A stretch of DNA of 49,124 bases, from contig JAFDDR010000002.1 in the NCBI GenBank assembly GCA_019310785.1, forward strand, positions 1 to 49,124, read 5' to 3'. Both the position numbers and the translations under genes were made by a program. Each line of letters begins with the position of its first letter. Within the stretch, counting starts at the first letter, position 1. The DNA comes from Deltaproteobacteria bacterium (GTDB lineage: Bacteria; Desulfobacterota; DSM-4660; Desulfatiglandales; Desulfatiglandaceae). Shown here piece by piece: positions 1 through 6,639 of this stretch. The notes under the pieces were generated by a model. The model did no database searches. It had not been told where the DNA came from and saw only the letters and a program-made list of their open reading frames with translations.

Positions 1-11
1 CATCTTTGTGC
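1..11. repeat. Terminal direct repeat (left copy; right copy 49114-49124)
   Basis: The first 11 bases, catctttgtgc, are identical to the last 11 bases of the window. A chance match of this length at both ends is very unlikely. The leftward genes on either side would form one run if the ends were joined, so the simplest reading is a circular genome opened here with a short assembly overlap. A cohesive-end or target-duplication origin is possible, but packaging genes lie 37 kb away. Confidence 0.7.
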
Positions 12-143
12 CGTATAGTTTTAGGTGCCAGGAAGGACCCGCCGCTTTTCTCCCCCTACCTACCGTAATGGAGGTTGGGAAGAAAATAAAATAGAAGGGG
101 GAAAGGGGAGAAAGAAAACGAGAGAAACTTCTCGTAATATTTT
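12..143. other. Non-coding left end
   Basis: No gene is visible here. The stretch is purine-rich on the + strand from about 70 to 120. Joined to the right end it would form the spacer between the kinase-like gene (144-686) and the HTH gene that starts at 49070. Confidence 0.5.
113..137 (-). terminator. Candidate weak intrinsic terminator
   Basis: On the minus strand, just after the stop of the kinase-like gene, ACGAGA and TCTCGT form a six-pair stem around AGTTTC, followed by TTTTC. The stem is short and the T-run brief, so termination would be partial at best. Confidence 0.3.
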
Positions 144-686
144 CTATCTCAATTTCCTCAGCGTTTCCATTAGATGTTTATAGCCCTGATTCACTTCCAT
201 TACAAAAATATCAAATGACTGAATCCAATCGGCCAGGATATTATGGATCTCAAGCTGAAAGACTGGATTTGTGTCCCTGAAGCCATCCTCTGTAAGTCTA
301 CCAGGTACCGGAGAAAACCAGACAAGCTCCGTGTACTTCTCCAGCCACCAGAGGGCCATCGGGAAGCATGCGTCTACAACGTCGCTAAGGCCGGCGGCCT
401 CGGCATAGGCGAGGTTATCCAGGACGGTCCTGTCGCAAATGATATATTCAGCCTCGGCCTCATCCTTGGCCTCAATCTCTCGCTGTATGTGGTGATGGAA
501 GATCCAAAGCTGTGCCGCCTCGGACGTTTGCCTGTTGACCGGAAGTGGGCATTGCCTGGCGATCCCCGAGACCAGGGCAATGGTATTGTCCGGAAACAAC
601 CCGGTTAACTTTCGATAGATATGGTTGGCATAGGTGGTCTTGCCTGTACCGTGGGTGCCAATTAAACCTATGTGATGTTTTTTCAA
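144..686 (-). CDS. P-loop ATPase / NadR-like nucleoside kinase-like protein
   Basis: A 180-residue cytoplasmic protein with a clear Walker A motif, GTHGTGKTT, at residues 10-18. YIICDRTVLDNLAYA (about residues 81-95) has the aspartate-arginine arrangement seen in the AAA_28/NadR-type nucleoside-kinase group. The length fits that group. The substrate cannot be read from the sequence. The best start is TTG at 686, directly after the stop of the upstream gene, and there is no clear ribosome binding site. It is the last gene of the leftward run 1785-144. Such ATPases are common phage accessory genes with uncertain roles in nucleotide metabolism or defence. Confidence 0.7.
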   Translation of the reverse strand: MKKHHIGLIGTHGTGKTTYANHIYRKLTGLFPDNTIALVSGIARQCPLPVNRQTSEAAQLWIFHHHIQREIEAKDEAEAEYIICDRTVLDNLAYAEAAGLSDVVDACFPMALWWLEKYTELVWFSPVPGRLTEDGFRDTNPVFQLEIHNILADWIQSFDIFVMEVNQGYKHLMETLRKLR

Positions 687-687
687 T

Positions 688-945
688 TTAAGCCCGGGCC
701 CGGGAGAATGATCCTTGGTTTTTCGGCGATACCGTTTTCAGACGGCCATCCTTAGCAGCTTTGACAAAGTAGTCGGCGATGTTCGCGGTGATGAAATGCG
801 CACAAAGCATGGCGGATTTGAATTCAAGCGGGAAGCCCGAAACCCTCATACCGCCTCCATCAAAAAATGTGGCGTTGATCTGTCTAAAAATCTTTGGCTG
901 TGGTGGTCCGTCCTGTCTCTTTTGTTTGGCTTTTTTCTCAGACAT
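688..945 (-). CDS. Small lysine-rich phage protein of unknown function
   Basis: 85 residues starting MSEKKAKQKRQDGPPQPK. The N-terminus is strongly basic. The middle (KIFRQINATFFDGGGMRVSG) looks like a folded beta-rich core, and the end is basic again. I chose the ATG at 945 because a GGGAGG ribosome binding site precedes it and it overlaps the end of the upstream gene by 8 nt, implying coupling. A longer in-frame reading to 993 has no such support. The family is not recognised; the basic ends suggest nucleic-acid or partner binding, which is inference. Confidence 0.6.
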   Translation of the reverse strand: MSEKKAKQKRQDGPPQPKIFRQINATFFDGGGMRVSGFPLEFKSAMLCAHFITANIADYFVKAAKDGRLKTVSPKNQGSFSRARA

Positions 946-1444
946 CCTCTTTTCCCTCCCCTCTTGTTCCTTCGTAGAACGCAAGCGTCTCATCCAACTC
1001 TCTTTTAGCCTCTGTCCAGAGGTGCCTGACCCGTGGGACCGGATTTATATCCCGAATTGATTCATGAAACCTTGTAATCGCCGGATAATCATCCAGACAC
1101 TCATCCTCCATTGTAGCCTTATCAGGCAAAATCTCTGTTTTGACAGACAGCTCGCAGCCCACAATATAAGCATGGCGTGCCACCAATGCCCTGGCTATTT
1201 CCAGGCCCCCGGGCTCCTGTAGGAGACGCTTCAACACTTTCTCATGCTTCTCTATCCAGTTTTCGCGGATTGAATCCTCATCGACATACGGCCGTTTTGC
1301 AGTCCATCGACACAGGCTGCGGGGGCCACTATTCTTATGGGGTGATAAACCGAAAAGCTTAATAAGGTAGGTATCTCCGACAAGGTCACGAAACGCGGAA
1401 ATGAATCCGCGGGGCGTCAAAGGGGGGGTCTTTTTGTTATCCAT
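938..1444 (-). CDS. Phage protein of unknown function, possibly regulatory
   Basis: 168 residues, mostly helical by appearance, with no transmembrane segment. The central part (KHEKVLKRLLQEPGGLEIA) is helical and amphipathic. Near the N-terminus, YLIKLFGLSPHKNSGPRSLC resembles sequences in phage CII-like regulatory proteins, but the match is from memory and weak. It lies between the HTH gene (1504-1785) and the basic protein (688-945) in the same direction, so it probably belongs to the early control operon. Confidence 0.55.
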   Translation of the reverse strand: MDNKKTPPLTPRGFISAFRDLVGDTYLIKLFGLSPHKNSGPRSLCRWTAKRPYVDEDSIRENWIEKHEKVLKRLLQEPGGLEIARALVARHAYIVGCELSVKTEILPDKATMEDECLDDYPAITRFHESIRDINPVPRVRHLWTEAKRELDETLAFYEGTRGEGKEDV

Positions 1445-1503
1445 TCAGTCCTCGCAATTGATTGTGGCAGGGTTTATGTTAAATCATCGGCTCCCGGCTT
1501 ATT

Positions 1504-1785
1504 CTACTGTTCAGGGTACAATTCTTTCACATCCAGACCGAGGGCGCCGGCGCTTATTTGCTGGGCATTAGAACTGTGCCTTATGCCCTTGATTGTGTTG
1601 TATAGGGTACTCGATACGATCCCATGATCCTCTGCCAATGCATTTAGCTTGATTTTGTTGCCCTTAAAGAGCATATCGCGCACCGCGGGTAATGAGAAAC
1701 CGATCAGGCTTAAACACCTAAGTGCGGCCCGGTTCCGGTTTTTTTCTCCTTGTATAAATTTATACAGTTTGATACGTTTAAACAT
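1504..1785 (-). CDS. Small helix-turn-helix regulator (XRE/Ner-like)
   Basis: 93 residues. LNALAEDHGIVSSTLYNTIK followed by a basic segment and ISAGALGLDVKELYP is the pattern of a phage lambda-repressor-like or Ner/Nlp-like DNA-binding domain: a helix-turn-helix, then a last helix with the L-G-L signature. The start is the ATG at 1785, preceded by a GGGGGAA ribosome binding site; upstream in-frame residues overlap the divergent gene at 1817 and look artificial. Only 31 nt separate it from that gene, so operators are likely there. It may be the Cro-like partner of the CI-type repressor at 3031-3597, which is inference. Confidence 0.65.
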   Translation of the reverse strand: MFKRIKLYKFIQGEKNRNRAALRCLSLIGFSLPAVRDMLFKGNKIKLNALAEDHGIVSSTLYNTIKGIRHSSNAQQISAGALGLDVKELYPEQ

Positions 1786-1816
1786 TGATTTCCCCCAAAG
1801 TTGAGCTAATTCCGAT

Positions 1817-2065
1817 ATGAGATACGTCGACCTTTTTGCAGAACTCGCCGCAGAGACAACGGGCGCATCCAAAGACCTCATATTGGCGAAAATGCTGGTT
1901 TACGAGCAACATATGGAGAATGAAAGTATTTTGTATCAAGAGATTTCTCCTGAAGATGCTGATAAATTGCGGGATGCCGCAAGGGCAGATCCATCGGGGT
2001 TTTCTCGGTCATTTGAAAAAGGCTTCGCAGATGTATTGTCTATGGCACATGCGAACAAGGCATAG
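1817..2065 (+). CDS. Small acidic protein, paralogue of 2584-2829
   Basis: 82 residues beginning MRYVDLFAELAAETTGASKD. It aligns along its length with the 81-residue protein at 2584-2829: M-x-Y-x-x-LF start, E-x-x-G near residue 17, an I-x-x-x-(D/E)A-(D/E)KL block near 45-51, a PG/SG block and a (K)G-x-x-DV end. No catalytic motif is visible and no family is named. It is divergent from the HTH gene, so it may be under its control. Its 3' half overlaps a leftward reading frame (1936-2145). Confidence 0.55.
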   Translation: MRYVDLFAELAAETTGASKDLILAKMLVYEQHMENESILYQEISPEDADKLRDAARADPSGFSRSFEKGFADVLSMAHANKA

Positions 2066-2145
2066 GCGAAAAGCCTTCTAATATAAGAGACTGTTTCTGC
2101 CGGAAAAATATCTGTAAGGGCCTGTTCAAACGTCTGTTTCGGCAT
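1936..2145 (-). CDS. Putative small protein overlapping 1817-2065 antisense
   Basis: 69 residues starting MPKQTFEQALTDIFPAETVS from an ATG with AAAGGGA upstream. The first 27 residues lie outside the opposite gene. There they match the N-terminal part of the equivalent leftward frame at 2731-2928 (L-x-x-I, E-x-V, R-x-x-FA spacing), which argues for coding. The remainder is antisense to the opposite gene and is serine/asparagine-rich. The function is unknown and reality is uncertain. Confidence 0.35.
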   Translation of the reverse strand: MPKQTFEQALTDIFPAETVSYIRRLFAYALFACAIDNTSAKPFSNDRENPDGSALAASRNLSASSGEIS

Positions 2146-2174
2146 GGTGCATCCCTTTCTACTGGAGGTTGATA

Positions 2175-2405
2175 ATGAAAGATCCCACAATTGACTTAGA
2201 TATTGACAAAAAGATGAATGCTACGCTCATAATCGGTTGTCCTGAATGCAAAAGGAAAACAAAGTTGGCCGCCAGGAATGCAATACCCGGAAAGAGCATC
2301 TCATGTCTGTGTGGCGTCTCGTTCAACCTCTCCGGAGACGCCCTCCGGCCCATCCAGCGGAGTCTTGACGATCTCCAGCGAACTCTGAAGAGCCTTGGCC
2401 AGTAA
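2175..2405 (+). CDS. Small zinc-ribbon protein
   Basis: 76 residues. IIGCPECKRKTKL and later SISCLCGVSFNL give two cysteine pairs (C-x2-C and C-x-C), typical of a small zinc ribbon similar to those that bind nucleic acid or act as phage regulators. The C-terminal part (IQRSLDDLQRTLKSL) should be an amphipathic helix. The ATG at 2175 has a strong GGAGG site. Its start is only 29 nt from the divergent frame at 2145. Confidence 0.6.
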   Translation: MKDPTIDLDIDKKMNATLIIGCPECKRKTKLAARNAIPGKSISCLCGVSFNLSGDALRPIQRSLDDLQRTLKSLGQ

Positions 2406-2528
2406 ATCCCTATTTTGCTTCAACAGTTGATATATGGTTTCCAAATTAACGGTTAGTTTTGATAAGACCCGCTTTGTCTCAGGCTCGAATGTTATTTTGA
2501 GATTATATTCTATTTCTTGTTTCGGCAT
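2301..2528 (-). CDS. Putative small protein convergent with the zinc-ribbon gene
   Basis: 75 residues, MPKQEIEYNLKITFEPETKR onward, with a beta-strand-like start and a long helix (VNLETIYQLLKQNRDLLAKA). A GAGGGGG ribosome site precedes the ATG at 2528, and the first ~40 residues lie outside the overlap with 2175-2405, so coding is plausible. It shares the MPKQ start with the frame at 1936-2145. The function is unknown. Confidence 0.45.
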   Translation of the reverse strand: MPKQEIEYNLKITFEPETKRVLSKLTVNLETIYQLLKQNRDLLAKALQSSLEIVKTPLDGPEGVSGEVERDATQT

Positions 2529-2540
2529 AATCCCAACCCC

Positions 2541-2571
2541 CTCTTTTCTGTATGTTTTTGGTTGATTGTGA
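2541..2571. repeat. Direct repeat unit 1 in front of small genes (unit 2 at 2937-2967)
   Basis: The 21 nt beginning ctgtatgtttttggttgatt, preceded by a C/T-rich stretch, occurs here and near 2947-2967 with one mismatch. Each copy sits immediately upstream of a leftward small-gene ATG (2528 and 2928) and also upstream of a rightward start (2584 and 3031). That position suits a shared operator or bidirectional promoter, or a duplicated gene cassette boundary. Confidence 0.45.
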
Positions 2572-2583
2572 GAAGGATTTTCC

Positions 2584-2829
2584 ATGACTTATGCAAAATT
2601 GTTTATTCAAATTATTTCCGAGGTTTCCGGTAAACCAGAGCAAGAGATTGCAGACCTGCTTTCCACCTTCCGTGAAGCACATCCGGGCGGAAATTGGGAT
2701 CAGGTAATCCCAGCAAATGAGGCCGAAAAACTACTTAATGATCTTCGTGAAGAGGCCCCTGGAATTCTTGCCTGGCTGGTCAAAGGCGCCATGGACGTTG
2801 CTCGCCACGAAAGCAGCACAATCCATTGA
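2584..2829 (+). CDS. Small protein carrying a D5-helicase-like motif; paralogue of 1817-2065
   Basis: 81 residues starting MTYAKLFIQIISEVSGKPEQ. It is similar to the 82-residue protein at 1817-2065. Residues around 56-70 (EEAPGILAWLVKG) nearly duplicate the helicase segment EEAPGILAWLVRG encoded near 46340, and the similarity is visible in the DNA too (gaagaggcccctgg in both). The helicase's Walker motifs are absent, so it is not itself an ATPase. It could be a partner or decoy for the replicative helicase, which is inference. It has an AAGGA-type ribosome site. Confidence 0.55.
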   Translation: MTYAKLFIQIISEVSGKPEQEIADLLSTFREAHPGGNWDQVIPANEAEKLLNDLREEAPGILAWLVKGAMDVARHESSTIH

Positions 2830-2928
2830 CCTGGCAAAAAATAGTCTGAGACTTTCCACACCTTCTTTGGAAACTATTTGCTTCAAAAATCTGTCCCAGT
2901 GGGGAGCCCTATCAGGTGTTGCTGGCAT
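2731..2928 (-). CDS. Putative small protein overlapping 2584-2829 antisense
   Basis: 65 residues starting MPATPDRAPHWDRFLKQIVS. The first 33 residues lie beyond the opposite gene and resemble the matching segment of the frame at 1936-2145. The arrangement (rightward gene, overlapping leftward gene, same spacing) is therefore repeated, suggesting duplication of a two-gene unit. The function is unknown. Confidence 0.35.
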   Translation of the reverse strand: MPATPDRAPHWDRFLKQIVSKEGVESLRLFFARSMDCAAFVASNVHGAFDQPGKNSRGLFTKIIK

Positions 2929-2936
2929 GATTTTAG

Positions 2937-2967
2937 TCCCCTTTTCCTGTATGTTTTTGGTTGATTA
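2937..2967. repeat. Direct repeat unit 2 (copy of 2541-2571)
   Basis: Second copy of the ctgtatgtttttggttgatt element, placed between the leftward ATG at 2928 and the CI-type repressor start at 3031. It is a candidate operator for the repressor acting on its own promoter. Confidence 0.4.
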
Positions 2968-3030
2968 TGTAGGGTTTTTGTTCGGTGAGAGGGAGTTTAT
3001 ACAGGGCTTGTAACGTTTGTCAAGGAAAAA

Positions 3031-3597
3031 ATGCAACGTTTTGCAAATAAAACAGAAATAGCTTTTATGCAATTGGCCCAACTATTTGATATTACAATAG
3101 AAAAGGGTTGGAAAACAACTCTTGCAGAAAAGATTGGAATTAAGCGAATTCTGATATCAACCTGGATCAACAGAGACCGGATTTCAAAGAATGGGCTTAA
3201 ACACATCGAAAAAGCATATTTTTCAAAAGATAAATGGTTGACCACAGTTAAGCCTTTCCCCGAAGCCCCTTACGACACAGGTCTCCCGGGCCCTGACAGC
3301 CGGCCACATCTCTATACATTACCAACCGGCCAAGAATTTGCAGTGAAGGCGGTTATTGAGCGTGATCGGCCGGATTCGGAATACATTGACGCGGTGAAGG
3401 AGATCCTGTCCAGCGGCGAAAGGGCCACCATAGAAGCGCTCAAATCCAATATCACGCAGTTTTTCGAGCAGGTAAGGGATAAGACACGTTTGAAGAAACT
3501 GGAAAAACAGGTCGATCAATTAACTAAACAACTCAACACTGAAAAAAACGCAGACGATTTATTACACGAGCCGGAGAACCCTGCGGAAGGGGAATAA
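3031..3597 (+). CDS. CI-type phage repressor (helix-turn-helix with coiled-coil C-terminus)
   Basis: 188 residues. The N-terminal domain (LAQLFDITIEKGWKTTLAEK, then GIKRILISTWINRDRIS) matches the layout of the bacteriophage CI repressor HTH family: a helix, a turn, and the S-T-W-x-x-R recognition helix, followed by a basic helix to about residue 67. The C-terminal ~55 residues (FEQVRDKTRLKKLEKQVDQL) form a coiled coil for oligomerisation. There is no LexA-type protease domain, so induction would differ from lambda CI. The start has an AAGGA site. It is most likely the lysogeny repressor, opposing the leftward early genes. Confidence 0.75.
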   Translation: MQRFANKTEIAFMQLAQLFDITIEKGWKTTLAEKIGIKRILISTWINRDRISKNGLKHIEKAYFSKDKWLTTVKPFPEAPYDTGLPGPDSRPHLYTLPTGQEFAVKAVIERDRPDSEYIDAVKEILSSGERATIEALKSNITQFFEQVRDKTRLKKLEKQVDQLTKQLNTEKNADDLLHEPENPAEGE

Positions 3598-3683
3598 CGC
3601 GTAAACAGGGAAACATTTGCCATGTAAATTTTGGGACTCTTGTTTAATGCTAACCGTACCATGCATATGGAAAGGGGAATATC

Positions 3684-3923
3684 ATGAAAAGAGCTATCAT
3701 ATTAACCATTTGTTTTTCACTGTTTTTTCTTTTTTTGTCAGGAAGCGGCGGAGCCAATAGAACAGGTACCCAATATGAACCCACGATTCAGTCGGACGCG
3801 AGTTTCAATAATATATTGGAGAAAAGAGGTTGTTGCTCGCATCATGGAGGGGTTTGCGGCTGTAATCAGGAAACCGGAAGGGTGATATGCTGCGACGGTA
3901 CATTAAGCCCTACCTGCACCTGA
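3684..3923 (+). CDS. Small exported cysteine-rich protein
   Basis: 79 residues. Residues 1-23 (MKRAIILTICFSLFFLFLSG) are a signal peptide. The C-terminal 30 residues carry KRGCCSHHGGVCGC and ICCDGTLSPTC. This CCSHHGGV...CCDGT-SPTC pattern occurs in small secreted proteobacterial proteins and probably makes a disulfide-bonded or metal-binding knot in the periplasm. It has a ribosome site, AAAGGGGAA, upstream. First gene of the rightward exported cassette. The biochemical role is unknown. Confidence 0.7.
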   Translation: MKRAIILTICFSLFFLFLSGSGGANRTGTQYEPTIQSDASFNNILEKRGCCSHHGGVCGCNQETGRVICCDGTLSPTCT

Positions 3924-4303
3924 TAGCTATTTTATTGGCCCTGGCAGGGCCTGCTAAAGCGGGTGAAAATGAACGCCAACCTGAAAGATGGTATCAAGAT
4001 AAATGGTGTTTTGAGAATGGTGGTCGCGTTGAAATAGCGCTCGAAGATCAAACCCGATGTGATTGTGTGACTGCGACCCATGCGGTTGAAATTGAATTCG
4101 CGGAGCGTTGGCACCATGCTATAGGACAAAGCCTACATTATTCTCTAAAAACAGGAAAAAAAGCAGGAATTGCTTTAATACTACATAGAGGCAATGACAG
4201 GAAATACTTCCTTAGGCTCAAGGCTGTTATTGAGCGCTTTAAATTGCCTATACGTATATGGCTTATTTCGGATGAAAAGAGCTTAGTTAACAATCGAGAT
4301 TGA
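3887..4303 (+). CDS. Exported protein with a restriction-endonuclease-like core
   Basis: 138 residues starting inside the end of the previous gene in another frame, with GGAAGGGTG before the ATG. Residues 1-26 look like a signal peptide ending at AKAGE. The rest (glycine-rich strand, TRCDCVTATHAVEIEF, then GQSLHYSLKTGKKAGIALIL) has the D-x(n)-E-x-E layout of PD-(D/E)XK nuclease folds and resembles a small protein family I have seen beside prophages. An exported nuclease-like fold is odd. It may act on incoming DNA in the periplasm, or it may be inactive; both are inference. Confidence 0.55.
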   Translation: MLRRYIKPYLHLIAILLALAGPAKAGENERQPERWYQDKWCFENGGRVEIALEDQTRCDCVTATHAVEIEFAERWHHAIGQSLHYSLKTGKKAGIALILHRGNDRKYFLRLKAVIERFKLPIRIWLISDEKSLVNNRD

Positions 4304-4330
4304 CATTTAAGATAAGCGGAGACAATACCC

Positions 4331-5284
4331 ATGAAAAATTCAATCATTATTGCGACTGTCATCTCCCTATTTCTCATCTCAGCTCCGACTGCCGCTGAGA
4401 TCTATAAGTGCATTGATGAAAAAGGCCAGGTCACATTCACCACAAAGCCTGGCCCGGGATGCACGCTGCTGTCGGGCTCGGCATCCAAACCCCGAAAAAC
4501 CACCAAGAACGTAGAAACCATTCCGACGCCACCGGAACCGATAGCATCAAAACTTGATGCAAAACGAATCGTAAGATCATTCCCGTGTTCAAAAGGTGGA
4601 ACCATCGGTGATCACATACGGAATAAGACGAAACTTCCAGCAGTAAAGGATTTGGGGTGGTCGGTTAGACAGTCAGGCAACCAATTCATAGTAGAGAAGA
4701 CCATTCATATCGGCGGTCTTTCTTCTTACACTGTTTATAGGTGGGCTGTAGATTCCAAGGGCAGTGTAAAGGCTATCAATGGCCATGCAATTGGCATAAC
4801 AAAAGAGGAAATAATATCAGAAACAACAGTCACAATACAAAGTGTAGAAGGTTTTTCATCAGGAGCTTTAGGGATATCTCGGCAATCTTGGGAATCACAA
4901 CATAGGCTGTCAGAAGCGCGTAGCGGGTTCTCTCTTTATGAAGGATTGCGATATCTTGTCGGATATCAGAATGAGAATGTCAATCATTTTGAAAGATCCT
5001 GGGGAGAAACAGGGATAGCAAAACGACAGGCTATGATTGAAATAGAGAAGATGATCCCCAGTGACAGCAAGTTCATAAGGAGCTATTCGGCCCCATCTTC
5101 TGGAAGCACTGTGCGTTTGTACTTCAGCAAGTCACTAATTTCACGTTTCCCTAAGACCATAGGGATTGGCAATAGTGAATTCTCTTTATGGACCGGTGGT
5201 GAACCTGGCAATTTCATCGTGATATTCAAGGAAAAAAAGGGGAAAGTCACGCGTGTTCTCATTGCTATTGGGAACAATCCATGA
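4331..5284 (+). CDS. Exported protein with N-terminal DUF4124
   Basis: 317 residues. Residues 1-22 are a signal peptide (AAEI cleavage region). The next ~30 residues (EIYKCIDEKGQVTFTTKPGP) are a DUF4124 domain, a small periplasmic beta domain common in Gram-negative bacteria. A proline/lysine-rich linker to about residue 75 leads to an unrecognised domain of ~235 residues. The start has a CGGAGA site. It shares the DUF4124 segment with 5472-6308, so the two are paralogous at least there. Probably a lysogenic-conversion protein acting in the periplasm. Confidence 0.65.
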   Translation: MKNSIIIATVISLFLISAPTAAEIYKCIDEKGQVTFTTKPGPGCTLLSGSASKPRKTTKNVETIPTPPEPIASKLDAKRIVRSFPCSKGGTIGDHIRNKTKLPAVKDLGWSVRQSGNQFIVEKTIHIGGLSSYTVYRWAVDSKGSVKAINGHAIGITKEEIISETTVTIQSVEGFSSGALGISRQSWESQHRLSEARSGFSLYEGLRYLVGYQNENVNHFERSWGETGIAKRQAMIEIEKMIPSDSKFIRSYSAPSSGSTVRLYFSKSLISRFPKTIGIGNSEFSLWTGGEPGNFIVIFKEKKGKVTRVLIAIGNNP

Positions 5285-5471
5285 AATCGCAATCATATCA
5301 GCGTCAGCGTGCCGACATTTGGCAGTAATGGGAACCAGGAGCCATCCATGTGGCAAGGTGCGTTGTCGTCTACATTGTAATTCAGTTTATTTAACGCCGC
5401 CTGAAAGCCCTGAGATTCCAGAGAGATTGCGCGTAACAGCAACTATTGGGAATCACCAATAAGGAAATATT
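5285..5471. other. Intergenic spacer without convincing gene
   Basis: 187 nt between two exported-protein genes. A rightward frame can be read through it but is continuous with the tail of 4331-5284 in another frame and has no start signals. No hairpin or promoter stands out. Confidence 0.4.
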
Positions 5472-6308
5472 ATGTTGAAAAAATTTAGGCTCATTTTATG
5501 CGCGTTTTGTTTTGCTATATTGTCCTTTGGCTTTGGCTTCGCTGGAATAGATTATAAGTTCATAAACTCAAAAGATACGAGCTACGCGAATATCAGAAGG
5601 GGGGTCATAAGGATTCGAATCAAGCATGACATGATTCCATCCGAATCAGAATTGAAACAGGTTTCGAAAGAAGCATGGAAAAAATATCGTGAAAACTGGA
5701 AAACCGGCACAGTCTTTATGTATGTCAAAGATATGCCTGCCAATAGCACGGCTTATGCTGCTTCCGAATTTAAGCGCTCAAGAATTCAGGGATTCTGGAT
5801 TAATACGCAGGCGTTAGAGGTGCATGAATATTCAAAAATGAAAGAGGCAGAGACTGTCAAACAAGGTCCGAATGTAAGCGCTGAGATCTATAAATGCATC
5901 GATGCAGATGGGCAGGTCACGTTTACGACAAAGTCCGGGCCTGGATGCAAGTTGCTGCCGGGGTCTGTGGAAAAAAAGGCACCTCCTGTAAAAACACCTG
6001 CTCCAATCCCATCTCGGCCAGCCGCTAAATCAGTGAAAAAAGCAAAAAAATATAAATTTCCAAGATGCACCACAAATGATGGATATTTCGCATGTCTAAA
6101 GGAAGAATGGCTGGATCACGTGACCAGATTTATCACTGCCAAAGATTATGACAGCATTGATGCATACATCTCCAGTAAGAAATGTCTTGTCATGAAGGGA
6201 GGTCTTGTTGTTACGGTAATCGACAGCCCTGGGATGTTTGGCGGGAAAACAAGCTTTATTTATAACGGAATTAAATTCTGGACCTACAGAGAGGGAGTCA
6301 ACTACTAA
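5472..6308 (+). CDS. Exported protein with internal DUF4124
   Basis: 278 residues with a signal peptide (residues 1-24, ending FGFAG). An unrecognised domain covers about residues 25-130. A DUF4124 segment (EIYKCIDADGQVTFTTKSGP, about 138-157) is nearly identical in pattern to that of 4331-5284, followed by a lysine/proline linker. A final ~75-residue domain has four cysteines. Moving the same small domain between the N-terminus and the middle suggests gene fusion. It has an AAGGA site. The stop overlaps the convergent gene at 6305. Confidence 0.6.
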   Translation: MLKKFRLILCAFCFAILSFGFGFAGIDYKFINSKDTSYANIRRGVIRIRIKHDMIPSESELKQVSKEAWKKYRENWKTGTVFMYVKDMPANSTAYAASEFKRSRIQGFWINTQALEVHEYSKMKEAETVKQGPNVSAEIYKCIDADGQVTFTTKSGPGCKLLPGSVEKKAPPVKTPAPIPSRPAAKSVKKAKKYKFPRCTTNDGYFACLKEEWLDHVTRFITAKDYDSIDAYISSKKCLVMKGGLVVTVIDSPGMFGGKTSFIYNGIKFWTYREGVNY

Positions 6309-6613
6309 ATCCCCCCGCCCCGGGTCTCGATCTTCTTCACCAGTTTCCACATAAAGGCTTTGAGTTCAGGCTCCAGATCACCTGTCTCTATTTTAATCAT
6401 CGTGTCCTGAGCTGATTTATCAGCAATGTCTTTCAGTGATATCGGCGCGCGTCTTCGGAAAGGAAAAAACATTTCTGCGAGCCTATTTAACACAGGCCTT
6501 ACAATTTCTAAAATCTTCTCCAGATAAGGGTCATCTTCTTCGACTTGTAAAGCCGAAAACTCCTTTACCGGAGGATTAGTATCTATCGTCGGTTTATCAT
6601 CATCAGTCGCCAT
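6305..6613 (-). CDS. Small protein sharing the tape-measure C-terminus
   Basis: 102 residues. The N-terminal half is acidic and disordered. Residues about 30-60 form a helix (LEKILEIVRPVLNRLAEMFF). The last ~25 residues (GDLEPELKAFMWKLVKKI) match the C-terminus of the tape measure protein (GLEPEMEAFMWKLLKKV, near 20400), with visible DNA similarity (ttccacataaa in both). It lies at the end of the lysis-side cluster, with a GAGGT ribosome site. A role in tail completion or as a tape-measure partner is inference. Confidence 0.55.
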   Translation of the reverse strand: MATDDDKPTIDTNPPVKEFSALQVEEDDPYLEKILEIVRPVLNRLAEMFFPFRRRAPISLKDIADKSAQDTMIKIETGDLEPELKAFMWKLVKKIETRGGGI

Positions 6614-6639
6614 AAAAACTACCTCACCTCACAACATCC

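Noticed and set aside
5253-5462. Rightward gene between the two DUF4124 proteins
   Set aside because: The frame overlaps the end of the preceding gene, lacks a ribosome site and shows no protein-like pattern.
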